64,000 bases of DNA from Oxalobacter sp. (lineage in GTDB: Bacteria > Pseudomonadota > Gammaproteobacteria > Burkholderiales > Burkholderiaceae_D): contig JAEEYE010000007.1 of the NCBI GenBank assembly GCA_016291665.1, forward strand, positions 1-64,000, written 5' to 3'. The notes beneath the pieces are model-generated. The model saw nothing but the letters and a program-made list of their open reading frames with translations, was not told the origin of the DNA and searched no databases. Positions 19,920 to 28,121 of this stretch are shown in pieces (the first letter of the stretch is position 1; every line of letters starts with the position of its first letter). A program made the position numbers and the translations under genes.

Positions 19920-21560
19920 ATGGAATTCGACCTTTCCATGACCATGGTCAACGCCTTGCTCGCGCGTATTGAAAAGGGCTCAACATTAGCTGAGCGGCTG
20001 TCCGTCTATACATTCACGAATGGCCGCATCTTAGTACCTGAAAACCTCTTTGATGATGGGGAATTGGCTGTCCTTGAGCAGATTGCCTCCGACGCAAAAG
20101 ACCGCGCACTGCAGTTCCAGATCATCGCGGCCAAGCAGATCCGCATCGATGCACCGCGCTATCCCACCTCTGACCTTGCGACATTTTTTGGCGACCTCAA
20201 AACCTACCTTTCAGAAAACGCCATCGACGGCTGGATCTACCGCCGTAACCGCGACGGCGTGATGCTCCCATGGCTGATCAACGGGATTGAATACATCAAC
20301 AACCGCAGCAATGAACACGGCGGTCTTCTCTATGTCGCCATCCAGCTTCTTGCGAACACCCAAGCAGCCGCCACCCCGGTTGGTAAATCACAGCCCAACC
20401 AATGGCATACCGGCATGACGAGTTCGGTCATCTTCTATGAACGGGAAATGGGCCGTTTTTCCATCCCTGAGCTGATGGCACGCAAAGGCTTTTACAAAGA
20501 ATGCGAAGCGTTCAAGGCGGACTATGATGAACAACTGCTGCTCTTTAGGCGCTACCAGTCCCAATACGGCAAACAGTTCAAGGCAACAAACTGCGCTTTC
20601 CTGATTAAACGCGATGAGCGCTCGGTATTCAACACCAGCGAATTCTTCCGGCTGCCACCCGGTGGGATGTTCAAGTGTGTAAACGACGAAGAAGAAATTG
20701 AACGGCGCATCGAAACGCATTCAACGAGCAATGAACCGTGTATCCCTGGCACTGAAGGCTTGATTCCAATCCACTGCTACCTGCACATGTTCCACCTCGA
20801 CCTGCATGAGAACTGCTGGGTCCATGTCCAGAACCTGGAAGAATACGTCTACCGTCCTGAAATCCAGGAAAAACTGATCCTGCCTGCGGAGCACCGGCGG
20901 CTGATTGACATCTTAACGTCGCACATGGATGTGCTGATGGACGACATCATTGAGGGCAAGTCTGGCGGCACGACAATCCTCTGTATGGGAGCGCCAGGCC
21001 TTGGCAAGACGTTAACCGCTGAAGTCTATTCTGAAGTTGTGGGCAAGCCCCTATACCGGGTGCATTCAGGACAACTAGGCACAACAGCTGAAACAGTAGA
21101 AAAAGCCTTGGCCGACATCCTAAAACGTGCTTCCCGGTGGGATTCCATCCTACTATTGGATGAAGCCGACCTTTACATCCGCAAACGTGACAACAACCTC
21201 GAACACAATGCGATTGTGGCGGAATTTTTGCGCACACTTGAATACTTCAGCGGGCTACTCTTTTTGACGACGAACCGCGAAGATGATGTGGACGATGCCA
21301 TCCTGTCCCGCTGCATTGCAGTCATCCGCTATGAAACCCCGTCGCGCGATGCGGCTATCCGCCTGTGGCACTCGCTCTCTGACCAATTCGGCGTCGAACT
21401 TTCAGATGAACTGGTCTACAAACTCGTACGTGACTTCCCGAATTCGAGCGGGCGCGACATCAAGGAACTCTTAAAGCTCACCAGCCGGTTGTGCCGGAGC
21501 ACAGACTCCCCGATTACGCTGGAAGCTTTCCACGAATGCGCTGTCTTTAGGGGCAGATGA
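19920..21560 (+). CDS. AAA+ ATPase with long N-terminal domain, unknown system
   Basis: The 546-residue protein has a C-terminal AAA+ module: Walker A GAPGLGKT (357-364), Walker B LLLDEAD (411-417), a sensor-1-like TTNRED and an arginine in ILSRC, then a helical lid ending SGRDIKELLKL. The first 330 or so residues match no domain I recognise and contain scattered Cys and aromatic residues. AAA+ proteins remodel or thread a protein or nucleic acid target using ATP. GGAG stands 6 bases before the ATG. Three small unknown genes follow within 41 bases of each other, each with a strong ribosome-binding site, and a clear terminator closes the unit. This suggests one complex or pathway. The N-domain probably sets partner specificity (inference). 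Confidence 0.85.
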   Translation: MEFDLSMTMVNALLARIEKGSTLAERLSVYTFTNGRILVPENLFDDGELAVLEQIASDAKDRALQFQIIAAKQIRIDAPRYPTSDLATFFGDLKTYLSENAIDGWIYRRNRDGVMLPWLINGIEYINNRSNEHGGLLYVAIQLLANTQAAATPVGKSQPNQWHTGMTSSVIFYEREMGRFSIPELMARKGFYKECEAFKADYDEQLLLFRRYQSQYGKQFKATNCAFLIKRDERSVFNTSEFFRLPPGGMFKCVNDEEEIERRIETHSTSNEPCIPGTEGLIPIHCYLHMFHLDLHENCWVHVQNLEEYVYRPEIQEKLILPAEHRRLIDILTSHMDVLMDDIIEGKSGGTTILCMGAPGLGKTLTAEVYSEVVGKPLYRVHSGQLGTTAETVEKALADILKRASRWDSILLLDEADLYIRKRDNNLEHNAIVAEFLRTLEYFSGLLFLTTNREDDVDDAILSRCIAVIRYETPSRDAAIRLWHSLSDQFGVELSDELVYKLVRDFPNSSGRDIKELLKLTSRLCRSTDSPITLEAFHECAVFRGR

Positions 21561-21600
21561 TTGGGACAAACAAACCAATGAACAATAAACGGAGCACAAA

Positions 21601-21906
21601 ATGATCTATCGATTCAAAGAAAACATTGTCTACGGCGGCGAAGAACTCCATGGCGGTTGCGGTTTCATGGAACGGCACAAGATTTCAATCCTCAAGCGCA
21701 CCAAAAACTGGATCATCTACAAACCGCAGTTCAGGAACAAAGTCTTAAAAGCCAGGCGTGGCTATGTCTCTGGATGGGGTGACTTCATCATCGTACCAGA
21801 CAATGAGCATGACTATTACCATGCTTACGGCATTGAACCGGGCATTGACGCGTTCCCGATTCCAAAGAAACCCAACTGGCTCAAGCGCCATCTGCGCACT
21901 GCATAA
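21601..21906 (+). CDS. Small protein of AAA+ operon, unknown (gene 2)
   Basis: This 101-residue basic protein begins 40 bases after the ATPase stop, with GGAG 6 bases before the ATG. It is rich in Lys, Arg, Tyr and Trp, with short strand-like segments (WIIYKPQF, YVSGWGDFIIVPD) and the ending PNWLKRHLRTA. There is no signal peptide, membrane segment or cysteine cluster; the two Cys-containing GGCGF positions are not a known motif. I do not recognise a family. Spacing and ribosome-binding site argue that it is a real gene co-expressed with the ATPase, possibly a substrate or adaptor. Confidence 0.7.
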   Translation: MIYRFKENIVYGGEELHGGCGFMERHKISILKRTKNWIIYKPQFRNKVLKARRGYVSGWGDFIIVPDNEHDYYHAYGIEPGIDAFPIPKKPNWLKRHLRTA

Positions 21907-21941
21907 AGAAAATCACTGAATACACCGAAAAGGAGAACAAC

Positions 21942-22697
21942 ATGGCTATACAAGCAACTGAAGAATTCATCGACTGCTACCAGGCAGCGGGTAACTGGAT
22001 CCAGCGGCAAGCTGACGGTATGGACATCGCGTGGATGCGGGCAACATTGGATCTCCCGTTAATGGAGCACCTCTCTTTCCGGCTTGGCAACCAGCTCTTT
22101 TTTGTGCGCATCACCGACGCCGATGACTTGATTGAGTCCCCAGGCACGATGGAAGACCTGCTGAAAATTGCAAACGCCTGCAACGGCCACGCATGTCTGA
22201 TGCCGATGCGCTTCAATTTTGGGACCTGGATGCCAGCCAACAAGGGGTGGGGATTGGTTTCAGCAACCGATGGTTCGTCCATCAACCCGCCTGATTTAGT
22301 CACCGATGAGAAGATTGAACTCACCGACTGGGAGTTGCATGACTTTGCCGTACAGGCTGCCAAGATGCACCTGATCCAATCGGGCGAACAGGTCTTGGCG
22401 GCTAACAGCAACCCCGAACTGCAACCATCCATCTGGCTGGGTGGCGAACAAGGTTCGCAATGGGTGGTCGTCCAGGCGGTACGCTGGCCGGATGAAGCCA
22501 AAATCCCAGCCAACATCAAGGAAATCGAAGCCAACTACAAGGCCAAGAATGCAACCGGCAACTTCGCCTATGTGCTTTTTGCCAACGAAAAGCAGGACAT
22601 CAACACACCGCTAAAAGAAGGCGAAAAGCCCCTGCCAATCTGCCGTGGAGAAAAGGTCTACATCAGCTGGTCTGGACTTTGCGACATTAACGAATAA
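21942..22697 (+). CDS. Protein of AAA+ operon, unknown (gene 3)
   Basis: The 251-residue acidic protein starts after a strong AAGGAG spaced 6 bases from the ATG, 35 bases after gene 2. It has no signal peptide or membrane helix. Notable features are Trp-rich patches (GTWMPANKGWGLVSA, WLGGEQGSQWVVVQAVRW) and a strand-rich C-terminal third ending VYISWSGLCDINE. The composition suggests a globular cytoplasmic protein with mixed strands and helices. I recognise no family. Its place between two other small unknowns in a single operon suggests that it works with the ATPase. Confidence 0.72.
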   Translation: MAIQATEEFIDCYQAAGNWIQRQADGMDIAWMRATLDLPLMEHLSFRLGNQLFFVRITDADDLIESPGTMEDLLKIANACNGHACLMPMRFNFGTWMPANKGWGLVSATDGSSINPPDLVTDEKIELTDWELHDFAVQAAKMHLIQSGEQVLAANSNPELQPSIWLGGEQGSQWVVVQAVRWPDEAKIPANIKEIEANYKAKNATGNFAYVLFANEKQDINTPLKEGEKPLPICRGEKVYISWSGLCDINE

Positions 22698-22710
22698 GAG
22701 GAGATGAAAA

Positions 22711-22968
22711 ATGCAAGACATCGCTAAAATGCGCGCCATGATCACCCGCTTCGGGGAATTCAAGGGCATCTATACGGTCGACGTTTTCTACCAAGGGAAG
22801 ATTCCCTATGCCGTTTTTGAATGGGCGGAGGACTCCACGGCAGAGAAGCTGAAACCACTCTATAAAGTCCGCTTGGATCCACGAGCAATTACCGAAGTAC
22901 CTTCACCAACGCCGCAACTGAAGTACCAGTACCGACTGTCAATTGAGGATCCACGTCCGGCTGACTGA
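22711..22968 (+). CDS. Small protein of AAA+ operon, unknown (gene 4)
   Basis: The 85-residue protein begins 13 bases after gene 3, with GAGGAG 8 bases before the ATG. The core alternates strands (GIYTVDVFYQGKIPYAVFEWA) with a proline-rich C-terminal third (VPSPTPQ). It is small, soluble and single-domain, with no known motif. It is the last gene of the operon; a strong intrinsic terminator follows 35 bases later. Its short length and position fit a regulatory or adaptor subunit, but that is inference. Confidence 0.7.
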   Translation: MQDIAKMRAMITRFGEFKGIYTVDVFYQGKIPYAVFEWAEDSTAEKLKPLYKVRLDPRAITEVPSPTPQLKYQYRLSIEDPRPAD

Positions 22969-23002
22969 AGTAGCTGATAGATAGGTGCCACACGGCAAGG
23001 GG

Positions 23003-23040
23003 ATGCCACCGCTACAGGAAGGAAAAGGCGGTGGCATTTT
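23003..23040 (+). terminator. Intrinsic terminator of the AAA+ operon
   Basis: ATGCCACCGC (23003-23012) pairs perfectly with GCGGTGGCAT (23028-23037) around a 15-base loop and runs into TTTT. It lies 35 bases after the last gene and marks the 3' end of the four-gene unit. Confidence 0.85.
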
Positions 23041-23434
23041 CGATTACGCTCGTTGGGCACCTTACCAACTAAACTCCGAACGGTTAACTCCTGATTGTGA
23101 ATAAAAAGAGAAGGCAATCCGAATCATATTTAACGAGCATCCACAACAAGGATGACTGTTATTTCACTACATAAATAACTTAATATATTCAACAGGATAT
23201 CAATATTACTTAATCATTTTGTTAAATATTGTTTGCTATACCATGGTATAAGATTTGGTTATTCGATTTTTTGAGTGAGTAACTCATCATTAAGGGATTG
23301 CAGATGTCACTTGTAAATTGCAATGGCCTGCCGATGGAGCTAACTGCAGCCGTTGAAAACACAGTACACAATTTGATAAATTTATAGCATTTATGCTGGC
23401 AAATCTGCTGATTCCATTTGACTTAAACACCATT
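23041..23434. other. AT-rich gap with a 14-bp palindrome and a possible 27-codon ORF
   Basis: TATACCATGGTATA (23237-23250) is a perfect 14-base palindrome, and TGAGT/ACTCA repeats lie just downstream near 23271-23285. A 27-codon frame (23304-23387, plus) follows AAGGGA at Shine-Dalgarno distance. The peptide (MSLVNCNGLPM start) has no recognisable character, so it is not called as a gene. No terminator for ogt is evident. Confidence 0.4.
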
Positions 23435-23953
23435 TCACGGAACAAGAAAAGGAACCCTATCCCCCCCTTCCAACGTAAGCAGTTTGGCCTTCCTGTCAAT
23501 GCCAGCCGCATAACCTGTTAAGCTACCGTTTACGCCCACAACGCGGTGGCACGGAATGATAAGGGAAATAGGGTTATGTCCGATGGCACCACCAATGGCC
23601 TGGGCTGACATCTTGGGAATGCCCTTTTGAGTTGCCATTTGCCGTGCAATTTCGCCATAAGTCATGGTCTTGCCATAAGGGATCCGCAGCAGAATTTGAC
23701 AGACGGCTTTCCGGAAAGCGGTAGTATTAAGCGAAAGCGGTGGCATAAAGTCAGGAACTCTGCCTGAAAAGTAAACATCAAGCCACCGGGTAGTTTGGTC
23801 AAAGATGGGGAGCGCTTTTTCCTGGCAGTCGGTTCCCAGTCCCTGGCCAAAATATTTTTGCCCATCAAACCAAAGGCCGGTTAAGGCCTGTCCCCTCGAT
23901 GCCATCGTCATACCGCCTAACGGTGAATCATAGTGGGCTGTATACACCACCAT
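23435..23953 (-). CDS. ogt: Methylated-DNA--protein-cysteine methyltransferase
   Basis: The 172-residue protein accepts the alkyl group of O6-alkylguanine or O4-alkylthymine in DNA onto its own cysteine, a suicide repair reaction. The active site IIPCHRVVG places the acceptor at Cys135. The DNA-binding helix-turn-helix (MTYGEIARQMA, near 97-107) and the arginine finger in KMSAQAIGGAIGHNP precede it, as in Ogt/AGT. The frame extends 24 codons upstream, but AGGGA lies 8 bases before the ATG at 23953 and family alignment begins there (MVVYTAHYDSPLG), so that start is used. It is monocistronic, convergent with the AAA+ operon and divergent from the lipoprotein gene. Confidence 0.92.
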   Translation of the reverse strand: MVVYTAHYDSPLGGMTMASRGQALTGLWFDGQKYFGQGLGTDCQEKALPIFDQTTRWLDVYFSGRVPDFMPPLSLNTTAFRKAVCQILLRIPYGKTMTYGEIARQMATQKGIPKMSAQAIGGAIGHNPISLIIPCHRVVGVNGSLTGYAAGIDRKAKLLTLEGGDRVPFLVP

Positions 23954-24138
23954 TGCCTTATCCCTATTGCAGTCAAGAATAGAACAAGGGCATTCTATCA
24001 GGACGTGAAATCCAACAGGCGCCATTTCCTAGTTAAAAGGCCTGTCAAACACAGATAACTTCCTGCCTCATCTATTCCAGTCACCCCTTCGATTGTGGCA
24101 GAATATTCTTGTCTCGACTAAACAGGAGAGGAACCGCT

Positions 24139-25017
24139 ATGAAACTCAAGAATTGGCTGTTACTGTTGACAGCTGCATCAATGGTCGCAGGCATTTCTGC
24201 ATGCGGCAAAAAGGAAACGCCTAGCGCAAGCCCTGCTCCCCAAGCAGCAGCTTCCCAACCCCAACAGCAGGCAACTGAAGCAAAACTGCCTGATGTCTCC
24301 ACCACCCCAGCTGAAATGGCCAAAGCCTACTCCGACAATTCTGTCTCCGCAGACCAGCAGTTCAAAGGCAAAGTCATTTTGGTATCAGGTACTGTCTCAG
24401 ACATCAGTAATGATGAAAACGGCAATCCCTACATCACGATGGCAAGCGGCAGTTACAAAAATGTCCCGCGTTTTCAGTTTGACAAAGACAGCCTAACAGA
24501 ACTTGCAATGTTGCAGAAAGGCCAGAAGCTGACCGTCATCTGTACGGGGGATGGCGACAACGCTAAAACGCCGATGAACAAGGACTGCAAGATCATCCAA
24601 AGTACCTCCAACGGACAACAGGCTCTCCAGAGTGTACAGGAAGAAGTCAAACAGGCTCCTCCTCCCGTTGCACAAAGATCTGGCGGCAATTCCCTATCGC
24701 GGGGCAATTGGTCTTATCTGGCAAGTTACGGCAACATCAACGGGATTACCACCAACCACGTTTTTGTCGACAAACGGACAAAAGTCGGCAGTTCCGCTTT
24801 AGTAATGACATCGCTTGAAGCCGGTAACCTTGATGGCTGGTCACTGATTTACCGTAAGGAAGCCGACTGTTATGCGAACCAGATCAGAACCGTCTCAACG
24901 GTTTCCTGGTACAACGCCAGCGGCAATTATGCGAAGGAAGCACAGCCAAGCAACCCGAACTGGCAGACGCCTAGCAATGCTGGTGACAGGGCGCTGGTCC
25001 GATACCTCTGCAGATAA
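24139..25017 (+). CDS. Lipoprotein with OB-fold (tRNA_anti-like) and adhesin-E-like domains
   Basis: The 292-residue protein has a lipoprotein signal peptide with lipobox GISAC (lipid-carrying Cys22), so it should be anchored in a membrane facing the periplasm. A Pro/Gln/Ala linker (25-55) leads to an OB-fold-like domain (about 65-150: FKGKVILVSGTVSDI) of the tRNA_anti-like type found in envelope proteins. The last third (about 190-292: WSYLASYGNINGITTNHVFVD) resembles surface-adhesin protein E domains, with two Cys that may pair. A GGAGAGGAA stretch precedes the ATG at 24139; ten extra upstream codons are ignored because they would displace the signal peptide. It is monocistronic. Its precise role is not known. 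Confidence 0.8.
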   Translation: MKLKNWLLLLTAASMVAGISACGKKETPSASPAPQAAASQPQQQATEAKLPDVSTTPAEMAKAYSDNSVSADQQFKGKVILVSGTVSDISNDENGNPYITMASGSYKNVPRFQFDKDSLTELAMLQKGQKLTVICTGDGDNAKTPMNKDCKIIQSTSNGQQALQSVQEEVKQAPPPVAQRSGGNSLSRGNWSYLASYGNINGITTNHVFVDKRTKVGSSALVMTSLEAGNLDGWSLIYRKEADCYANQIRTVSTVSWYNASGNYAKEAQPSNPNWQTPSNAGDRALVRYLCR

Positions 25018-25040
25018 GCCGCCCTTTTCTCCTGCTTAAC

Positions 25041-25065
25041 GTGGGACACCCAAACGGTGTCCCAC
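25041..25065 (+). terminator. Hairpin after the lipoprotein gene
   Basis: GTGGGACACC (25041-25050) and GGTGTCCCAC (25056-25065) form a perfect 10-bp stem with a 5-base loop, 23 bases after the stop. There is no T run after it, so it may act as a transcript-end stabiliser or a weak terminator. Confidence 0.5.
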
Positions 25066-25149
25066 AATGGCTTAATATTGGATTTTCAGAGGAATGGCAG
25101 TCGCACTGCTTGGTGGAATGATCCTGTTTTCGCTGGGAAACCGACGAAG

Positions 25150-25179
25150 AAAAACCCAGAGGGGGTAAAGCCTCTGGGT
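25150..25179 (-). terminator. Intrinsic terminator of the 54-codon NrdD-like gene
   Basis: ACCCAGAGG (25154-25162) and CCTCTGGGT (25171-25179) form a 9-bp stem. Read on the minus strand the hairpin is followed by TTTTTC, the normal terminator layout. It lies 58 bases beyond the stop of the small minus-strand gene and supports that gene being expressed. Confidence 0.75.
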
Positions 25180-25237
25180 AATGTAGATGACCCTCAACGG
25201 GCAACAGCTAAGTAACTTTTTTGTGCTTCGTCGTTTA

Positions 25238-25402
25238 TTATTGGATCTTGTCGGCGTAAGCAGCTTCGGTAAAGTATTTGCGTTCTCTGGCTTCACTCTG
25301 TTTGCCGTCGTTCCACTGAGAAATCGGACGGTGATAGCCCATTACGCGAGTCCATACTTCACATTTTGTACGTTTTTCCTGTGGTAAATCCTTGACGTCC
25401 AT
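25238..25402 (-). CDS. 54-residue protein resembling the C-terminal tail of anaerobic ribonucleotide reductase
   Basis: This short frame encodes a 54-residue protein with CEVWTRVMGYHRPISQWN (14-31) followed by GKQSEARERKYF. This resembles the extreme C-terminus of NrdD, where a Cys/Gly segment (VCGYLG...FNAGKQEE...R) follows the zinc site. Free-standing proteins of this type occur widely in betaproteobacteria and are often labelled anaerobic ribonucleoside-triphosphate reductase. Only one Cys (14) remains, and the glycyl-radical loop is absent, so it cannot be a reductase by itself. The ATG follows AAGGAA at 12 bases. A terminator lies downstream. No nrdD or nrdG is visible in the window. Its function is unknown. 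Confidence 0.7.
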   Translation of the reverse strand: MDVKDLPQEKRTKCEVWTRVMGYHRPISQWNDGKQSEARERKYFTEAAYADKIQ

Positions 25403-25489
25403 ATCTTAAGTGTTCCTTTTAAAACACAATCATACTACATAACTTATGCAGTATTGTAAGGCATTCCTAAATTTTTTGCAGGACGTTGA

Positions 25490-26215
25490 TCAATTTTCTT
25501 CTAAATGGTTTGATCCATCTGAATAGTCAATCACGACATCAGGCTGGATATTGTGGACGTAGACGTAAAAATGCAGGGTACCGTGGTCTTCAAGGCTCCA
25601 TGCTTCCATGAAAACCCCTTTGGCAACGAGGTTATCGCCGATGAAAGCCGGCGTCACACGGTAGAGTACATGGTTGCCGGTACGTCTGACATACTCCGCC
25701 ACCTGGTTTTCAAAAGGAAGCATCCCAATGGCATTCATGTGGCGTGTACAGGTAATCAAATTGCGTGGGTTCGCATTTTCACCAGCCAACTGGAAGCCAA
25801 TCAGATGACAACGGTTATACAGGTACCGGCCGTCGATGAAGTCATACTTGGAATACTGCCAGCCAGTGGGTTTAATCATCCCAATGGGACCACGCTTTTC
25901 TGTTGGCATCGTATCGGGGCCGACCCTGGCATAAGCAACACCGCAACGGCCTAATTTATCAAGTGGGGCATATTCTTCGAAGGACTCCTTCATCCCACGC
26001 TCAATGTCTTCGCGGTAAAACTTCGGGATATTCTGTTTGACGATGGAGTAATCGGGGATTTTACGGCGGCGGGTTGTCTGTTCTAGGCCTGTAGCGACCG
26101 TCGCACTACCATAGGCTTTAGAGCCATGCTTCTTATGTTGCGGCGGCTGTGAACAGGCAGTAAGCAGTACTGCCAATGCAAAGAGTGCGCCTAGGACAAT
26201 CGATTGCTTCTTCAT
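25490..26215 (-). CDS. Lipoprotein DNA/RNA non-specific endonuclease
   Basis: The 241-residue protein has a lipoprotein signal with lipobox LLTAC (Cys21). The mature part belongs to the DNA/RNA non-specific endonuclease group (Endonuclea_NS_2-like): YNRCHLIGF (133-141) holds the presumed catalytic His137, and NPRNLITCTRHMN (149-161) supplies the metal-binding Asn. This matches the beta-beta-alpha-metal His-Asn arrangement, with NRCH in place of the commoner DRGH. It would cut nucleic acid without sequence preference at the cell envelope, for nutrient scavenging or clearing of extracellular DNA. It is monocistronic, downstream of a Lys/Glu-rich protein gene. It could also be a toxin domain, but there is no obvious immunity gene next to it. 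Confidence 0.83.
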   Translation of the reverse strand: MKKQSIVLGALFALAVLLTACSQPPQHKKHGSKAYGSATVATGLEQTTRRRKIPDYSIVKQNIPKFYREDIERGMKESFEEYAPLDKLGRCGVAYARVGPDTMPTEKRGPIGMIKPTGWQYSKYDFIDGRYLYNRCHLIGFQLAGENANPRNLITCTRHMNAIGMLPFENQVAEYVRRTGNHVLYRVTPAFIGDNLVAKGVFMEAWSLEDHGTLHFYVYVHNIQPDVVIDYSDGSNHLEEN

Positions 26216-26279
26216 CGTCTCATTGTGTTCTGTGCCAGGGCTTAGGCATCATCCACAAACAGCCCTAAAAGGCATAATA

Positions 26280-26316
26280 AAACGGCTGTCTCAAAATTTC
26301 AAAGAAACAGCCGTTT
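26280..26316 (-). terminator. Intrinsic terminator of the Lys/Glu-rich protein gene
   Basis: AAACGGCTGT (26280-26289) pairs with ACAGCCGTTT (26307-26316). On the minus strand the stem is followed by TATTATG, and the stem itself ends in TTTT. It lies just after the stop at 26335 and separates that gene from the nuclease gene. Confidence 0.75.
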
Positions 26317-26334
26317 AGGTTTTTACGGTACATA

Positions 26335-26841
26335 TTAAGCTTTGTCTTTATCAGCACCCTTTTTCTGCTTACCGCCAGATTCCTTCTCTTTATTCTTCTG
26401 CTTGCCGGGCGCATCATCCTCATCCTTATTCGGTTTGATTGTCGGCTGTGGCAATTTCTTAGGGGTGCAATGGAAGTGGAAAGTCTTACCTGACTTCTCT
26501 TCCTCAACATCAACTTTCACCAACAAATTGGTCGCTTCAGAAATATAACGGACATAGCGGTCTATCTGCTTAACATCAAAGTCAGCAGACTCCAGCTTCT
26601 TATCAGTAATGGAAATCGTGGTTTCCTTATCCTTCGAATCCATTTTTTTCAGAAGGACGGTATACAGTTCCTTTGCCAGATTGCGTGGTTTTTTATCATC
26701 ACGCTCAACAGGTGGAAGTTTCTGGACAGGGGTATATTCGATGGCTTTAACTTCAGCAGCCTTATCTTCAGCGACTTTGGCTTCATTCGTATTCTCTTCG
26801 GCTGCTTTAACTTCTGGGGCTTTTTTGACTTCTTCTTTCAT
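26335..26841 (-). CDS. Lys/Glu/Ala-rich highly charged protein, unknown
   Basis: The 168-residue protein has a low-complexity acidic N-terminus (repeats of AEE, KAAEVKA; 1-40), a central region that looks folded (about 45-115: KELYTVLLKKMD...DVKQIDRYVRYISEATNLLVKVDVEE) and a strongly basic tail (KQKNKEKESGGKQKKGADKDKA type). The charge distribution resembles small nucleic-acid-binding or ribosome-associated proteins, but no family is recognised. The frame reaches 10 codons further up to a TTG; the ATG at 26841 is preferred for lack of a ribosome-binding site at the TTG. A terminator follows, so it is probably monocistronic. Confidence 0.6.
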   Translation of the reverse strand: MKEEVKKAPEVKAAEENTNEAKVAEDKAAEVKAIEYTPVQKLPPVERDDKKPRNLAKELYTVLLKKMDSKDKETTISITDKKLESADFDVKQIDRYVRYISEATNLLVKVDVEEEKSGKTFHFHCTPKKLPQPTIKPNKDEDDAPGKQKNKEKESGGKQKKGADKDKA

Positions 26842-27033
26842 ACTGTTTTCTGGCAGGCTTCTTTTTCGCAATTCGTGGCAACTTTTTTAAAGTACGTGCC
26901 ATAAATAAAATATTCTAGCACTTGCGTTACCCTATGAGCGAAAATACCGCCTTCTTCACAATTACTTCCGGCAAGTTTGCCACAGCAGCTCAGATTAGAT
27001 CCCCCCCAGCAAAGATAGATGCCCAGCTGCTTT

Positions 27034-28026
27034 TTAAGAAGTGGCGTTGAAAAATGCTTCGGTGAGCGTCAGCTCGGCCGCACTCGTTTTGGCATCATAT
27101 TCCTGCTTCAAAGCACCAGATGGGCTGAAGTCACCCTGACCACTTTCCAAAGCCTGCTTAAAAACCGCATCGGCTTCAGCAGTTTTGCGTTTGTAGTCCA
27201 TAAAGGCATTTACCCGTGCCTGATACCAAGCCTCACTGAAACCCCGTCGCCTGCTGTCTTCAAGCCACTGCCAAGTCATCCGTTCCCTTTCAGCTCGAGC
27301 CTGTTGGCAGGTCTTAAGATAGTGCCAAAGGAAATCCTGGTTGTAGGCATCCTCATCCCAGTCCGCTACAACATCTTCCTGTGCCCGCAGAATCTGGGCC
27401 GCTTCAGCTCCTGTTGGATAATCCGGCTTGTCATAAACTTTCGCTGGGAACATTTCTTCTTTGGAACCATACTTCCAAATCATGTCGTACTCGTCATCCC
27501 ATCCCAAACACTTGGGGCTCTTGCGACGTTCACGAATGTCCTCATTCAATTGGTCGTAACCCAACCTGCGCTGCTGAACCCGGCTTTTGTATTGGTTCAG
27601 GATGTGCTCATAGTCAGGATTGCCTGCAACCCGTTGGCTGGGCGATAAGGTAGACAGCCGCACTGCCAAATCCTGATCCAAGTCACTGAAGAGTTCAGGT
27701 GGGTACAGCTTGACAGGAGAATGGCCAGCAAGGCTACTGTGTGTGGAGAAAAGAGAACCCCACCAACCCAGCCATTCACCAAACACCCCTCGGATAAAAG
27801 TCAGGACGCCACCCGAGGAACCGACCTTGCCAGAAGGCTGAAACAACCGGTCAACGGTGACCTGCAAAAGCTGGGCAGTGACAGACAATAACAGCCACAG
27901 GCCAAAACCAGCCCAAAAACCCCACCTGAAAACACGACAGAGTACCCATGATGCACCGATCATGAGGACACTCAAAATCAAGGTGTGGCGCCCTAATCCA
28001 GGTGGGATATTGCTGGGGCTGGACAT
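27034..28026 (-). CDS. Two-TM membrane protein with large soluble domain, unknown
   Basis: The 330-residue protein has two close membrane helices near the N-terminus (about 15-33 and 37-55), then about 270 soluble residues rich in Trp, Arg, Asp and Glu with helical periodicity (YNQDFLWHYLKTCQQARAERERMTWQWLEDSRRRGF). The frame continues upstream to GTG at 28104 and an ATG at 28080, but the ATG at 28026 follows a GAAAG stretch and starts just before the hydrophobic region, so it is preferred with modest confidence. No known domain is seen. The topology suggests a cytoplasmic domain tethered to the inner membrane. It is monocistronic as far as can be seen. Confidence 0.62.
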   Translation of the reverse strand: MSSPSNIPPGLGRHTLILSVLMIGASWVLCRVFRWGFWAGFGLWLLLSVTAQLLQVTVDRLFQPSGKVGSSGGVLTFIRGVFGEWLGWWGSLFSTHSSLAGHSPVKLYPPELFSDLDQDLAVRLSTLSPSQRVAGNPDYEHILNQYKSRVQQRRLGYDQLNEDIRERRKSPKCLGWDDEYDMIWKYGSKEEMFPAKVYDKPDYPTGAEAAQILRAQEDVVADWDEDAYNQDFLWHYLKTCQQARAERERMTWQWLEDSRRRGFSEAWYQARVNAFMDYKRKTAEADAVFKQALESGQGDFSPSGALKQEYDAKTSAAELTLTEAFFNATS

Positions 28027-28121
28027 GCTTTTTCTTTCACCAAACTGGTTTCCCTCAAACGTTATGTCAGCGTACTGCATTGGAACCCGATTGTCACGGT
28101 ACACACGCTACCAACAAAAAA

